Shown piece by piece: positions 57,901 through 64,000 of a stretch of 64,000 bases of DNA. The position numbers and the translations under genes were made by a program. Every line of letters begins with the position of its first letter. Within the stretch, counting starts at the first letter, position 1. The notes beneath the pieces are model-generated. The model made no database searches. It was given only the letters and a program-made list of their open reading frames with translations, and was not told where the DNA came from. The stretch is taken from contig CADBCS010000004.1 of assembly GCA_902793195.1 (NCBI GenBank), forward strand, positions 119,404-183,403, given 5' to 3'. The stretch comes from an uncultured Coriobacteriaceae bacterium. GTDB taxonomy: Bacteria; Actinomycetota; Coriobacteriia; Coriobacteriales; Atopobiaceae.

Positions 57901-58391
57901 GCGGCAAGTACCGGGGATCGAACCACAACACATCGACGACCTCCACGTTCTCGCCGCACAACACGAACGATGGCACCGACGTGAGGTGGTTCTACAACAC
58001 GGCTCACTACAACTACCTGCCCTCCTTTACCTCCAGTTGGTGGACGAGGGACGGCTATGTGTTTACGGGGCTGTGGACTGCACCCTCGGGAGGCACGATG
58101 GTCTATGGGGCAGATGGCCGTTGCAACACATCGGCGTCCAGCTATTGGAACACGTCGAACCTCAGTACGCACTGTGACCCTATATGCGCAGTGGGCTCCA
58201 AACTGCACCTACCTGAGGTTCAATCCCAACGGCGGCAGATACCGGGGATCGTACCACAACACATCGACGACCTCCACGTTCTCGCCGCACAACACGAACG
58301 ATGGCACCGACGTGCGGTGGTTCTACAACACGGCTCACTACAACTACATACCCTCCTTTGGCTACAACTACTGGGCGAAGGACGGCTATGA
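54966..58391 (+). CDS. ChW/InlB-repeat surface protein, first frame (frameshifted near 58169)
   Basis: 1141 residues as read. Signal peptide (1-36, ending PAFA), a Glu/Asp/Thr-rich linker, six ChW repeats (about 172-438) in pairs of triplets, a Pro/Thr linker, then six InlB B-repeats of the form YDANGGSG...GWSTxxDG...VTLYAQW (about 470-955), then one copy of a related 110-residue module with YLRFNPNGG and SGGTMVYGADG. From about residue 1068 the frame is wrong and the last 73 residues are spurious. ATG at 54966 with GGGAGG five bases ahead; the upstream region is very AT-rich. A surface or secreted adhesin-like protein is inferred. Confidence 0.8.
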   Translation: MFSNTQWSMAAKRGLSLLVSVALLCSLLIPSPAFANESSPLEEGRHPDADVSQTDNQTEKTTPEEASSNDATEVGTQEIEPVNSSDAAQQPDSVNPSQGDDAEVVIEEQDEDVVLPEETATPSPEEVVEPVASNAVDPSTNNSDDIASLKTQSADLGLDLIPAAEPNQQASIRYRGHVQKIGWQPWVSDGDIAGTWGQSLRVEALELRLAGVSGGIEASGHVQRIGWQPWKYGYCGTSGRGLRIEAMKLRLTGEAAQKYDIWYRGHVQKVGWQPWVKNGGVAGTNGRGLRIEALQVCLRPKNANMAHVEYHGHVQKIGWQDWVSDGVIAGTSGRGLRVEALELRLNGVGGSIEASGHVQKIGWQPWKSGYCGTSGRGLRVEAMKLRLTGEAAQKYDIWYRVHVQTFGWQGWKKGPDMAGTSGKGKRLEAMQVRLLPKGVSPTPDMTIPDSSTIAPTPEPTPAPTPKPTSNAYTIRYDANGGSGSMANTTAKRDTYVDLRESTFERDGYVFVGWSTGRDGNGSWYLEDESVRNLGATGETVTLYAQWLEDTPWTTWESGSTYTIFYDANGGDGNMWGTIASCGEKTELEACRFSRDGFYFVCWSTKKDGLGKWIWDQQEVVDLAPEGESITLYAQWFEPYPTSDSSNTYTIVYDANDGSGTTSSDTVFTNSNVLLRTLSFTRENYAFEGWNTKEDGTGQTYANEASVCNLTTAGESVTLYAQWRRQSYTVQYCLNTYSDEQINNQMTQVVNRGENVTLQDCTTTVQSKSFDGWNTKRDGTGTAYAAQSSVCNIANDGETVTLYAQWQTNVYTIHFDSNGGTGNMSSQTANRDANITLNANTFTRSGFNFSGWNTKYNGTGTSYGNAASVCNLAGTGGSITLYAQWTQQTYTIWFFGNGGQTSSGSGLTSQIMNRNTYVTLNSNPFSRTRHTFKEWNTKSDGTGTSYANGTRVYNLTDSAGSYLYAQWTPYCTYLRFNPNGGKYRGSNHNTSTTSTFSPHNTNDGTDVRWFYNTAHYNYLPSFTSSWWTRDGYVFTGLWTAPSGGTMVYGADGRCNTSASSYWNTSNLSTHCDPICAVGSKLHLPEVQSQRRQIPGIVPQHIDDLHVLAAQHERWHRRAVVLQHGSLQLHTLLWLQLLGEGRL

Positions 58392-58500
58392 GTTTACGGG
58401 ACTGTGGACTGCACCCTCGGGAGGCACGATGGTCTATGGGGCAGATGGCCGTTGCAACACATCGGCGTCCAGCTATTGGAACACGTCGAACCTCAGTACG
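57839..58500 (+). repeat. 331-bp tandem duplication inside the surface-protein gene
   Basis: Copy 1 (57839-58169) and copy 2 (58170-58500) are closely similar, and both end with CCTCAGTACG. The period is 3x110+1, so reading leaves frame at the junction. The copies differ at about fifteen bases, mostly changing amino acids sensibly (for example TSSWWTRDGYV versus GYNYWAKDGYE), so both were once read in frame. Confidence 0.88.
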
Positions 58501-58881
58501 AAGAGCCCCTGGGAGATGCAGCTGGATATTTTCAATGCCTACAACGACTGGCGTGCGCGCAACGGACGCAACAGAGTGACCGCAGACGCCACCTGTGCGA
58601 CCTATGCATATTATTCGGCCATAGAATGCGCGAAGCGAGGCAAACTCGTCCACAGGCTGGGTATCCCTGCAGAACTTCAAACCCAGTACAGCGACATTCT
58701 GCAATATGCCACCTGGCAGATAACCGGAACGGATGCCATTGAGCGTTGGGCCAACAGTTCGGGACACCGTGCGCAGATGCTCTGTTCCACTGCCACTAGG
58801 GCTGGCGTGGGCATCTATGAATTGAACGGCGTCTATTGGTTTGCCATCGTATACAACTTCCAAGGTACCAATGTGGGTTGA
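58170..58881 (+). pseudogene. Displaced C-terminal part: second YLRFNPNGG module plus CAP domain
   Basis: This +1-shifted frame continues the surface protein: VTLYAQWAPNC, a second YLRFNPNGG module, then KSPWEMQLDIFNAYNDWRARNG and a CAP/SCP-like domain with ATYAYYSAIECAKRGK, RWANSSGHRAQML and a final AIVYNFQG. It has no start codon or ribosome site of its own that I can support, so it is probably not made unless the frame is restored. With a single copy of the 331-bp unit the CAP domain would join the upstream frame directly. Confidence 0.75.
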
Positions 58882-58908
58882 TGCGATACTGTGACGCAAT
58901 AGATAGGG

Positions 58909-58941
58909 AACGCGGGGTCGACGATCATGCGGCCCCGCGTT
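58909..58941 (+). terminator. Intrinsic terminator after the ChW/CAP gene
   Basis: Arms 58909-58920 and 58930-58941 pair over 12 positions (one G-U), followed by TCTTGTCT on the plus strand. Confidence 0.75.
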
Positions 58942-58989
58942 TCTTGTCTGCCACTTGGCACTGTGCCCTATCGGCTCGTCTGCACTCCC

Positions 58990-59697
58990 CTACTCCGTGA
59001 GTCTGTGGCTCACGGCATCGCAGATGAGGGCTCCCGTTACCGTCTTGCAGTCTTCGATGCGACCGTCGAGCACGGCGTCAATGAGCTCGGGCAAGGGCAC
59101 CAAGTCCACGTTGATGAACTCGTCGGCATCCGGGTTGGACTCCACAAACTCAAGACCGGTCGCCATGTAGATGTGTATGAGCTCGTCGGTAAAGCCGTCA
59201 CTCGTGGCTATCGTGGTGAGAAACGCCATGCGCTCGGCTTCCATCCCCGTCTCCTCACGCAGCTCGCGGTGAGCGCAGGTGAGTGGATCCTCGCCGGGGT
59301 CTAGCTTGCCCGCAGGAATCTCCACCGTCACGCGGGAGAGCGCGGTGCGGTACTGGCGCACCAGGCAGATCCGCCCGTCGTCGGTGAGTGCCACGATGGC
59401 GACGGCCCCCGGGTGGCGCACCACATCGCGCAGGGCCTCGCGGCCGTCGGGCAACTCGACACGCAGGCGGTTCACGTTGAAGATCCTGCCCGTCCAAGCA
59501 ACATCCTCGGTGATGACGCGCTCGTTGAGCGCATCATCCCTCATGTCGTCCCCACCCAAATAGAGGCCGCGACGACGCGGCTCGCCGGATGTGTGATCGC
59601 TCGTCTGCCTGTCTCCGTCGTAGGTGAACGCCTCGACGGCATCCGACATGCTATCGGACGCCGACGTAAGATCGTCAGCCGTTGGCAATATGTCCAT
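58990..59697 (-). CDS. NUDIX hydrolase, ADP-ribose pyrophosphatase-like
   Basis: 235 residues. The Nudix box is complete: GKLDPGEDPLTCAHRELREE, followed by TGMEAE. The preceding VEIPAG and the C-terminal layout fit ADP-ribose pyrophosphatases, which cleave ADP-ribose to AMP and ribose-5-phosphate. An N-terminal extension of about 60 acidic residues is longer than usual. ATG at 59697 follows AGGAGGG. It starts 24 bases after purD and is probably co-transcribed with it. Confidence 0.9.
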   Translation of the reverse strand: MDILPTADDLTSASDSMSDAVEAFTYDGDRQTSDHTSGEPRRRGLYLGGDDMRDDALNERVITEDVAWTGRIFNVNRLRVELPDGREALRDVVRHPGAVAIVALTDDGRICLVRQYRTALSRVTVEIPAGKLDPGEDPLTCAHRELREETGMEAERMAFLTTIATSDGFTDELIHIYMATGLEFVESNPDADEFINVDLVPLPELIDAVLDGRIEDCKTVTGALICDAVSHRLTE

Positions 59698-59721
59698 GGT
59701 CCCTCCTGTATTCATACTGTA

Positions 59722-60993
59722 TTACAGCGCGCGAGCTCCAATATCGGTGCGGAACTGCTTGCCTTCGAAGTCGATGAGGTCGCATGCCGCATACGCACGC
59801 TCGCGCGCCTCGGCAAATGTGGGAGCCACCGCCGTAACGGCCAGCACGCGGCCGCCCGCAGTATGTATTACCCCAGCTTCGTCGAGCTTTGTGCCCGCAT
59901 GATACACGGTAATGCCAGTTTGTGCAGCAGCCTCGTCAATACCTGTAATACGTTTCCCCGACTCGTACGAGCCTGGATATCCGGCACTTGCCAGCACGAC
60001 CGACACCGCCCAGTCGTCATCCCACTGTATTACATTTGTATCAAGGGTTCCTGCGTCGCACGAGAGGAAGACCTCCAACAGGTCGGCATGCATGCGCGGC
60101 AGGACGACCTGCGTCTCGGGGTCGCCAAAGCGCGCGTTGAACTCGAGCACCTTTGGTCCGTCCTCCGTGAGCATGAACCCTCCGTAGAGGCAACCGGAAT
60201 AGGTAATCCCGTCCTCCTTGAGCTGGGCCACCACCCGGTTCATTACGTCAACCATGGTGCGAAGCTCGTCTTCGCTCACTGCCGGCACCGGAGAATACAC
60301 GCCCATGCCACCCGTGTTGGGTCCCTTGTCCCCGTCGTAGGCGCGCTTGTGGTCCTGGCTGGTTGCAAGCGGCACCACGGTCGTGCCGTCGGTGAGTGCC
60401 AGCAGGCTGCACTCGGGACCGCTCAGCATCTCCTCGACGACCACGGTGCTTCCCGCGTCGCCAAAGGCGCCGTCAAAGCACTGCGCCACGCCATCGAGCG
60501 CCTCCTCGGTCGTTTGAGCGACGATCACGCCCTTGCCTGCCGCCAGGCCATCTGCCTTGACCACGCAGGGACCTGCAAGCTCGCGCACGTACGCCTCGCA
60601 TGCCGCTCGGTCGGTAAAGCTGCGGTATGCCGCCGTGGGCACCTGCGCCTTTGCCATGACCCGCTTGGCAAACTCCTTGGAGCCTTCCATCTGCGCTGCG
60701 TCGGCATTCGGGCCGAAGCAGGGGATTCCCTTGGCGCGCACAGCGTCCGCCACGCCAGCAACCAGGGGAGCCTCGGGGCCGATGACGACCAAGCCAATGC
60801 CGTTGTCTGCGGCCCACGTCGCGACTTCTGCGGGATTCTCCTGATCAACTGGTGCCGCCTCGGCCATCATGAGCATGCCGCCGTTTCCCGGTGACACAAA
60901 CAGCCTTCCCGCACGTGGCGACTCGCTCAGCTTCTTGAGCAGCGCATGCTCGCGTCCGCCCGCTCCCAACAGCAGGATGTCAATCTTCTCCAT
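59722..60993 (-). CDS. purD: Phosphoribosylamine--glycine ligase
   Basis: GARS, 423 residues, ATP-grasp fold, second step of purine synthesis (phosphoribosylamine + glycine + ATP to GAR). Family motifs: GAGGREHAL at residues 10-18, GPEAPLVAG, KADGLAAGKGV and EFNARFGDPETQ. ATG at 60993 follows AGAGGAA. It lies 46 bases after purA on the same strand, making a small purine cluster. Confidence 0.97.
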   Translation of the reverse strand: MEKIDILLLGAGGREHALLKKLSESPRAGRLFVSPGNGGMLMMAEAAPVDQENPAEVATWAADNGIGLVVIGPEAPLVAGVADAVRAKGIPCFGPNADAAQMEGSKEFAKRVMAKAQVPTAAYRSFTDRAACEAYVRELAGPCVVKADGLAAGKGVIVAQTTEEALDGVAQCFDGAFGDAGSTVVVEEMLSGPECSLLALTDGTTVVPLATSQDHKRAYDGDKGPNTGGMGVYSPVPAVSEDELRTMVDVMNRVVAQLKEDGITYSGCLYGGFMLTEDGPKVLEFNARFGDPETQVVLPRMHADLLEVFLSCDAGTLDTNVIQWDDDWAVSVVLASAGYPGSYESGKRITGIDEAAAQTGITVYHAGTKLDEAGVIHTAGGRVLAVTAVAPTFAEARERAYAACDLIDFEGKQFRTDIGARAL

Positions 60994-61039
60994 GAGGTTC
61001 CTCTCTCGGTCTTATTTTGGGGTCCTTCCACCGACACGC

Positions 61040-62320
61040 CTAGTGCCAGTAGCGGTCGATCGTCTGCTCGCGATCCGGTCCCACGGTAATGATGCTCACG
61101 CGCACGCCGGCAAGCTGCTCGAGGAAGTCGATGTAGTCCTTGGCCTCGCGCGGGAGCTTGTAGAAGTCACGCACGCCGCTTATGTCGCACTTCCATCCTG
61201 GGAGCGTCTCGTAGACGGGCTTCGCGTGATAGAACACGCTCTGGTGCTCGGGGACGGTGGTGTAGCGCACGCCGTCGCACTCGTAGGCCACGCACACCTT
61301 GATCTCGTCCAGACATCCCAGCACATCCAACTTGGTGATCGCGAGATCGGTAAGACCGTTCACGCGGGCGGCGTAGTTGACCACCACGGCGTCATACCAA
61401 CCACAGCGGCGCTTGCGCCCGGTGGTCACGCCATATTCGTGGCCTACCTCGCCCAGCCTGTCGCCAATCTCGTCAAAGAGCTCGGTGGGGAAGGGGCCGC
61501 TGCCCACGCGCGTGAGGTATGCCTTCGCGATGCCCAGCACTCGCTTGATGTGCACGGGACCCACGCCGCTTCCCGTAACCGCGCCGCCTGCTGTGCAGTT
61601 GGAACTGGTAACAAAGGGATAGGTGCCATGGTCGATGTCGAGCATCGTCGCCTGCGCGCCCTCGAACAGGATACTCTTGCCATCGTCTATGGCGTCGTTG
61701 AGCAGACGGGAGCTCTCGCAGATGTAGGGTCGGATGCGCGTCGCCATGGGCAGGTACGTCTCGCAGATCTGGTCCACGGTGTAGGTGGGCATCTCGTAGA
61801 CCTTCTCCAGGATGGGATTGGTGTAGGCGAGAGCCGCCTCGAGCTTTGCCCTAAAGATCTTCTCCTCCAGCATGTCCTGGATGCGCAGGCCCGTGCGGTT
61901 CATCTTGTCCATGTAGGTGGGTCCGACACCACGCTTGGTGGTGCCGATGAGGTTCTTGCCCAGGCGCTTCTCGTGCGCGCCGTCCAGGTCCTTGTGATAG
62001 GGCATGACGATGTGCGCGTTTCCGCTGATCTTGAGGGAATCGCAGCTGATTCCCTGTTCCTCGAGCGTGTCGATCTCGCTCAGGAGTATTTCGGGATCGA
62101 CGATGCAGCCGTTGCCGATCACCGGCACCGTTCCCTCATACATGACGCCGCTGGGCACCTGGTGCAACGCGAGCTTCTTGTCGCCGGCAATGACCGTGTG
62201 ACCGGCATTCGCGCCGCCGGCCGAGCGGCACACCACGTCGTAGTCACCCGAAATGAGGTCGGTGACCTTGCCTTTTCCTTCGTCGCCCCACTGTGTTCCC
62301 ACTAGCACCGCTGCTGGCAT
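61040..62320 (-). CDS. purA: Adenylosuccinate synthetase
   Basis: 426 residues, normal length. It joins IMP and aspartate with GTP to adenylosuccinate, which PurB then cleaves. Diagnostic motifs: GTQWGDEGKGK at residues 8-18 (P-loop-like GTP site) and GANAGHTV. ATG at 62320 with AAAGGAA upstream; the frame stays open for another 60 codons before it without a ribosome site. It follows dnaB by 82 bases and precedes purD. Confidence 0.97.
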   Translation of the reverse strand: MPAAVLVGTQWGDEGKGKVTDLISGDYDVVCRSAGGANAGHTVIAGDKKLALHQVPSGVMYEGTVPVIGNGCIVDPEILLSEIDTLEEQGISCDSLKISGNAHIVMPYHKDLDGAHEKRLGKNLIGTTKRGVGPTYMDKMNRTGLRIQDMLEEKIFRAKLEAALAYTNPILEKVYEMPTYTVDQICETYLPMATRIRPYICESSRLLNDAIDDGKSILFEGAQATMLDIDHGTYPFVTSSNCTAGGAVTGSGVGPVHIKRVLGIAKAYLTRVGSGPFPTELFDEIGDRLGEVGHEYGVTTGRKRRCGWYDAVVVNYAARVNGLTDLAITKLDVLGCLDEIKVCVAYECDGVRYTTVPEHQSVFYHAKPVYETLPGWKCDISGVRDFYKLPREAKDYIDFLEQLAGVRVSIITVGPDREQTIDRYWH

Positions 62321-62402
62321 AGCCGTTCCTTTCGCATGACGTTGACGTACGGACAAAGAGTATAGCGGATACGCACTCGCAAGAGGGTACGCCAGGCTGT
62401 CC

Positions 62403-63794
62403 CTACTCCTCGTGGAAGCGGTCGATCTCGTAGAACTTGATGGTCTCGCCGTCAAACCGCATATCCACCGCCGCGAGGGGGCCGGAACGGTTCTTGGCAA
62501 TGATGAACTGGGTGATTCCAGCGTCGGGCCGATCGTTGCGCTCGGCCTCCTCCGGCGTCATGGAGCGGTCCAAGAGGATCACGATGTCGGCATCCTGCTC
62601 GATTGCACCGGACTCGCGCAGGTCCGAGAGCTGCGGTCGCTTGCCCGTGCGTCCCTCGACCTCGCGGTTGAGCTGCGAGAGCGCCACAACCGGAACGTCG
62701 AGGTCCTTTGCCATGATCTTGATGCCACGGCTCATCTCTCCAACCTGCGTCGCGCGGTTGTCGTTGCGGTTGGCACCCGGGGGAGTGGAGAGAAGCTGAA
62801 GATAGTCGATGATGACGATGCCCTTCTCCTTGCCGTGGAGCATGCGACGCGCCTTGGCGCGAATCTCGGTAACCGTGGTTCCGGGCGTGTCGTCAATGAG
62901 GATGTCCAGCTCGCGCAGCTCCTCGGTCGCCTCGAGGATCTGGGGCCACTGGTTGGCCCGAATGTTGGCGGAGCGGATGTCGGTGAGCTTGATGAGCGAG
63001 CGTGCGGCAAGGAGGCGCTGGGCTATCTCGACCTTGCTCATCTCCAGCGAGAAGAGTGCCACGGTGTTGCCGGCCTCGGCGGCATTGACTGCCAGGTTGA
63101 GGCAGAACGAGGTCTTTCCCACGCCGGGTCGCGCGCCCACCACCACCATCTGGCCTCCGCGCAGTCCCAAAAGACGGCTGTCGAGTCCCGAGAAGCCTGT
63201 CTCGACGCCAATGGAGTCGCTGTGGTTCTCGGCCTGCTCGCCCAGGTCGTTGTACAGCTGCTCCATGATCTCCTCAAGCGTGGAGTAGCTCGAGCGGACG
63301 CTGCGGTTGGTCACCGAAAGCAGCATGCGCTCGGCCTGGTCAACCACCGTCTTCGTGTCCTCGGGAGCATCGAACGCCAAGGCCGATATCTGTGCGGAGG
63401 CGGCGATCATCTGGCGCAGCGTGGCATCCCGGCGAAGCATCTCGGCGTGGTGCCGCCAGCTGGTGAGCGAGAAGGGCGCGTTGGCAAGGTCGAGCAGGTA
63501 TCCCATTCCACCCACGCGGTCCAGCTCACCCTCGCTCTTGAGCGCGTCGGCAAGCGACACGGGGTCGACCGGCTGGTTGTTGTCGAACAGCCGTCGCATG
63601 GTGAGGAATATCTTGCGGTTGGAGGGGATGTAGAAGTCCGACTCGTTGACCTCGAGCAGACACTCCTGGAACACCTCGGGGGAGAGGAGCATGGCAGAGA
63701 GCACCGATTGCTCGGCCCTCGCATCCTGCGGCATCTCTCCCGAATGATTGAGCGTCGCTCGTGTGGGGTTGACTTCGAACGGTGTGTCCGGCAT
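62403..63794 (-). CDS. dnaB: Replicative DNA helicase
   Basis: 463 residues. DnaB hexameric helicase unwinds the replication fork. N-terminal domain (about 20-125, EQSVLSAMLLSPEVF), linker helix, and RecA-like ATPase with Walker A GARPGVGKTS, ALFSLEMSK and Walker B IVIIDYLQL, ending with DLRESGAIEQDAD. No intein is present. The Met start at 63794 has GGAG in the region upstream. It heads the minus-strand run dnaB-purA-purD-nudix. Confidence 0.97.
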   Translation of the reverse strand: MPDTPFEVNPTRATLNHSGEMPQDARAEQSVLSAMLLSPEVFQECLLEVNESDFYIPSNRKIFLTMRRLFDNNQPVDPVSLADALKSEGELDRVGGMGYLLDLANAPFSLTSWRHHAEMLRRDATLRQMIAASAQISALAFDAPEDTKTVVDQAERMLLSVTNRSVRSSYSTLEEIMEQLYNDLGEQAENHSDSIGVETGFSGLDSRLLGLRGGQMVVVGARPGVGKTSFCLNLAVNAAEAGNTVALFSLEMSKVEIAQRLLAARSLIKLTDIRSANIRANQWPQILEATEELRELDILIDDTPGTTVTEIRAKARRMLHGKEKGIVIIDYLQLLSTPPGANRNDNRATQVGEMSRGIKIMAKDLDVPVVALSQLNREVEGRTGKRPQLSDLRESGAIEQDADIVILLDRSMTPEEAERNDRPDAGITQFIIAKNRSGPLAAVDMRFDGETIKFYEIDRFHEE

Positions 63795-63911
63795 GGGTAG
63801 CTCCTAACTAGTGCAACTTGTTCATGATACCGCGTTCCACGTCGATTGACGTTGCCGTCGTGGTTTTAGTGCCCATCGTCCAACGCGCATGCGCAAAGCC
63901 AGCCAATCATG

Positions 63912-63932
63912 ACCACCCGCATAGCGGGTGGT
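63912..63932. terminator. 9-bp hairpin with three-base loop
   Basis: ACCACCCGC and GCGGGTGGT pair perfectly around ATA, followed by TTGCAC on the plus strand. It lies 118 bases upstream of dnaB and may end a gene beyond the window. Confidence 0.5.
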
Positions 63933-63961
63933 TTGCACAAAGGGTATAACCCTATGGCCCC

Positions 63962-63987
63962 GGGCCAGGGACTCAAGTCCCTGGCCC
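63962..63987. terminator. 10-12-bp palindromic hairpin near the window edge
   Basis: GGGCCAGGGA and TCCCTGGCCC pair perfectly around CTCAAG. Together with the preceding hairpin and the small palindrome AGGGTATAACCCT (63941-63953) it makes three inverted repeats within 80 bases. Confidence 0.5.
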
Positions 63988-64000
63988 TCACTGCGTTCAG

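Noticed and set aside
58057..58170. ATG at 58057 as the start of a separate CAP protein
   Set aside because: Its first 37 residues are out-of-frame readings of the surface-protein module and no ribosome site precedes it; the CAP part is better seen as the displaced end of the upstream gene.

Overview
The window looks like chromosomal DNA of a GC-rich, Gram-positive actinobacterium. The best guess is class Coriobacteriia (Atopobiaceae/Olsenella-like). This is inferred from the mix of secreted proteins built from ChW repeats (clostridial hydrophobic repeats with a conserved Trp), BspA-like DUF285 surface proteins, a glgC/glgD pair, Shine-Dalgarno-led genes and GC-rich codon use. No rRNA, tRNA, CRISPR array or intact transposase was seen.

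Layout. 1-13 kb is mostly housekeeping: the 5' part of purB, a secreted 5'-nucleotidase-like enzyme with an internal sorting-type signal, argH, a nitrilase-superfamily amidase, a membrane-anchored coiled-coil protein, an Rpn-type PD-(D/E)XK nuclease, a Gfo/Idh/MocA oxidoreductase, a TlpA-CcdA redox pair, an RlmKL-like rRNA methyltransferase and a D-2-hydroxyacid dehydrogenase. 13-25 kb holds a TetM/EF-G-like GTPase, a CAP+ChW secreted protein, a two-component system, an alpha/beta hydrolase, an LPG-synthase/UPF0104-type membrane protein, a lipoprotein and mfd.

25-40 kb is an accessory surface-protein region. It holds a nine-ChW-repeat NlpC/P60 protein, three BspA-like DUF285+ChW proteins, a small membrane protein in tandem with the largest of these, a Fic protein, and a frameshifted Xre-type regulator plus a remnant of its paralogue. 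A shared upstream element (TGTCCACTATATCGACC-like) precedes two of the BspA-like genes and occurs near the third.

40-55 kb is glycogen/alpha-glucan metabolism: a GH13-GH77 fusion, the operon glgP-glgC-glgD-glgA, and a second GH13 enzyme. An LtrA-like and another membrane protein lie between. 55-59 kb is a further ChW + InlB-repeat + CAP surface protein that carries an internal frameshift. 59-64 kb is a minus-strand set: dnaB, purA, purD and a NUDIX hydrolase.

The most interesting signal is in the ChW/BspA set. Four of the six ChW-containing genes carry reading-frame lesions: two share an almost identical frameshifted 133-bp 3' tail, one has a stop at codon 4 ahead of its signal peptide, and one is frameshifted at a 331-bp tandem duplication. 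A fifth encodes an NlpC/P60 domain whose catalytic Cys is Ser. This fits either on/off and antigenic variation of surface proteins or decay; the sequence alone cannot separate them.
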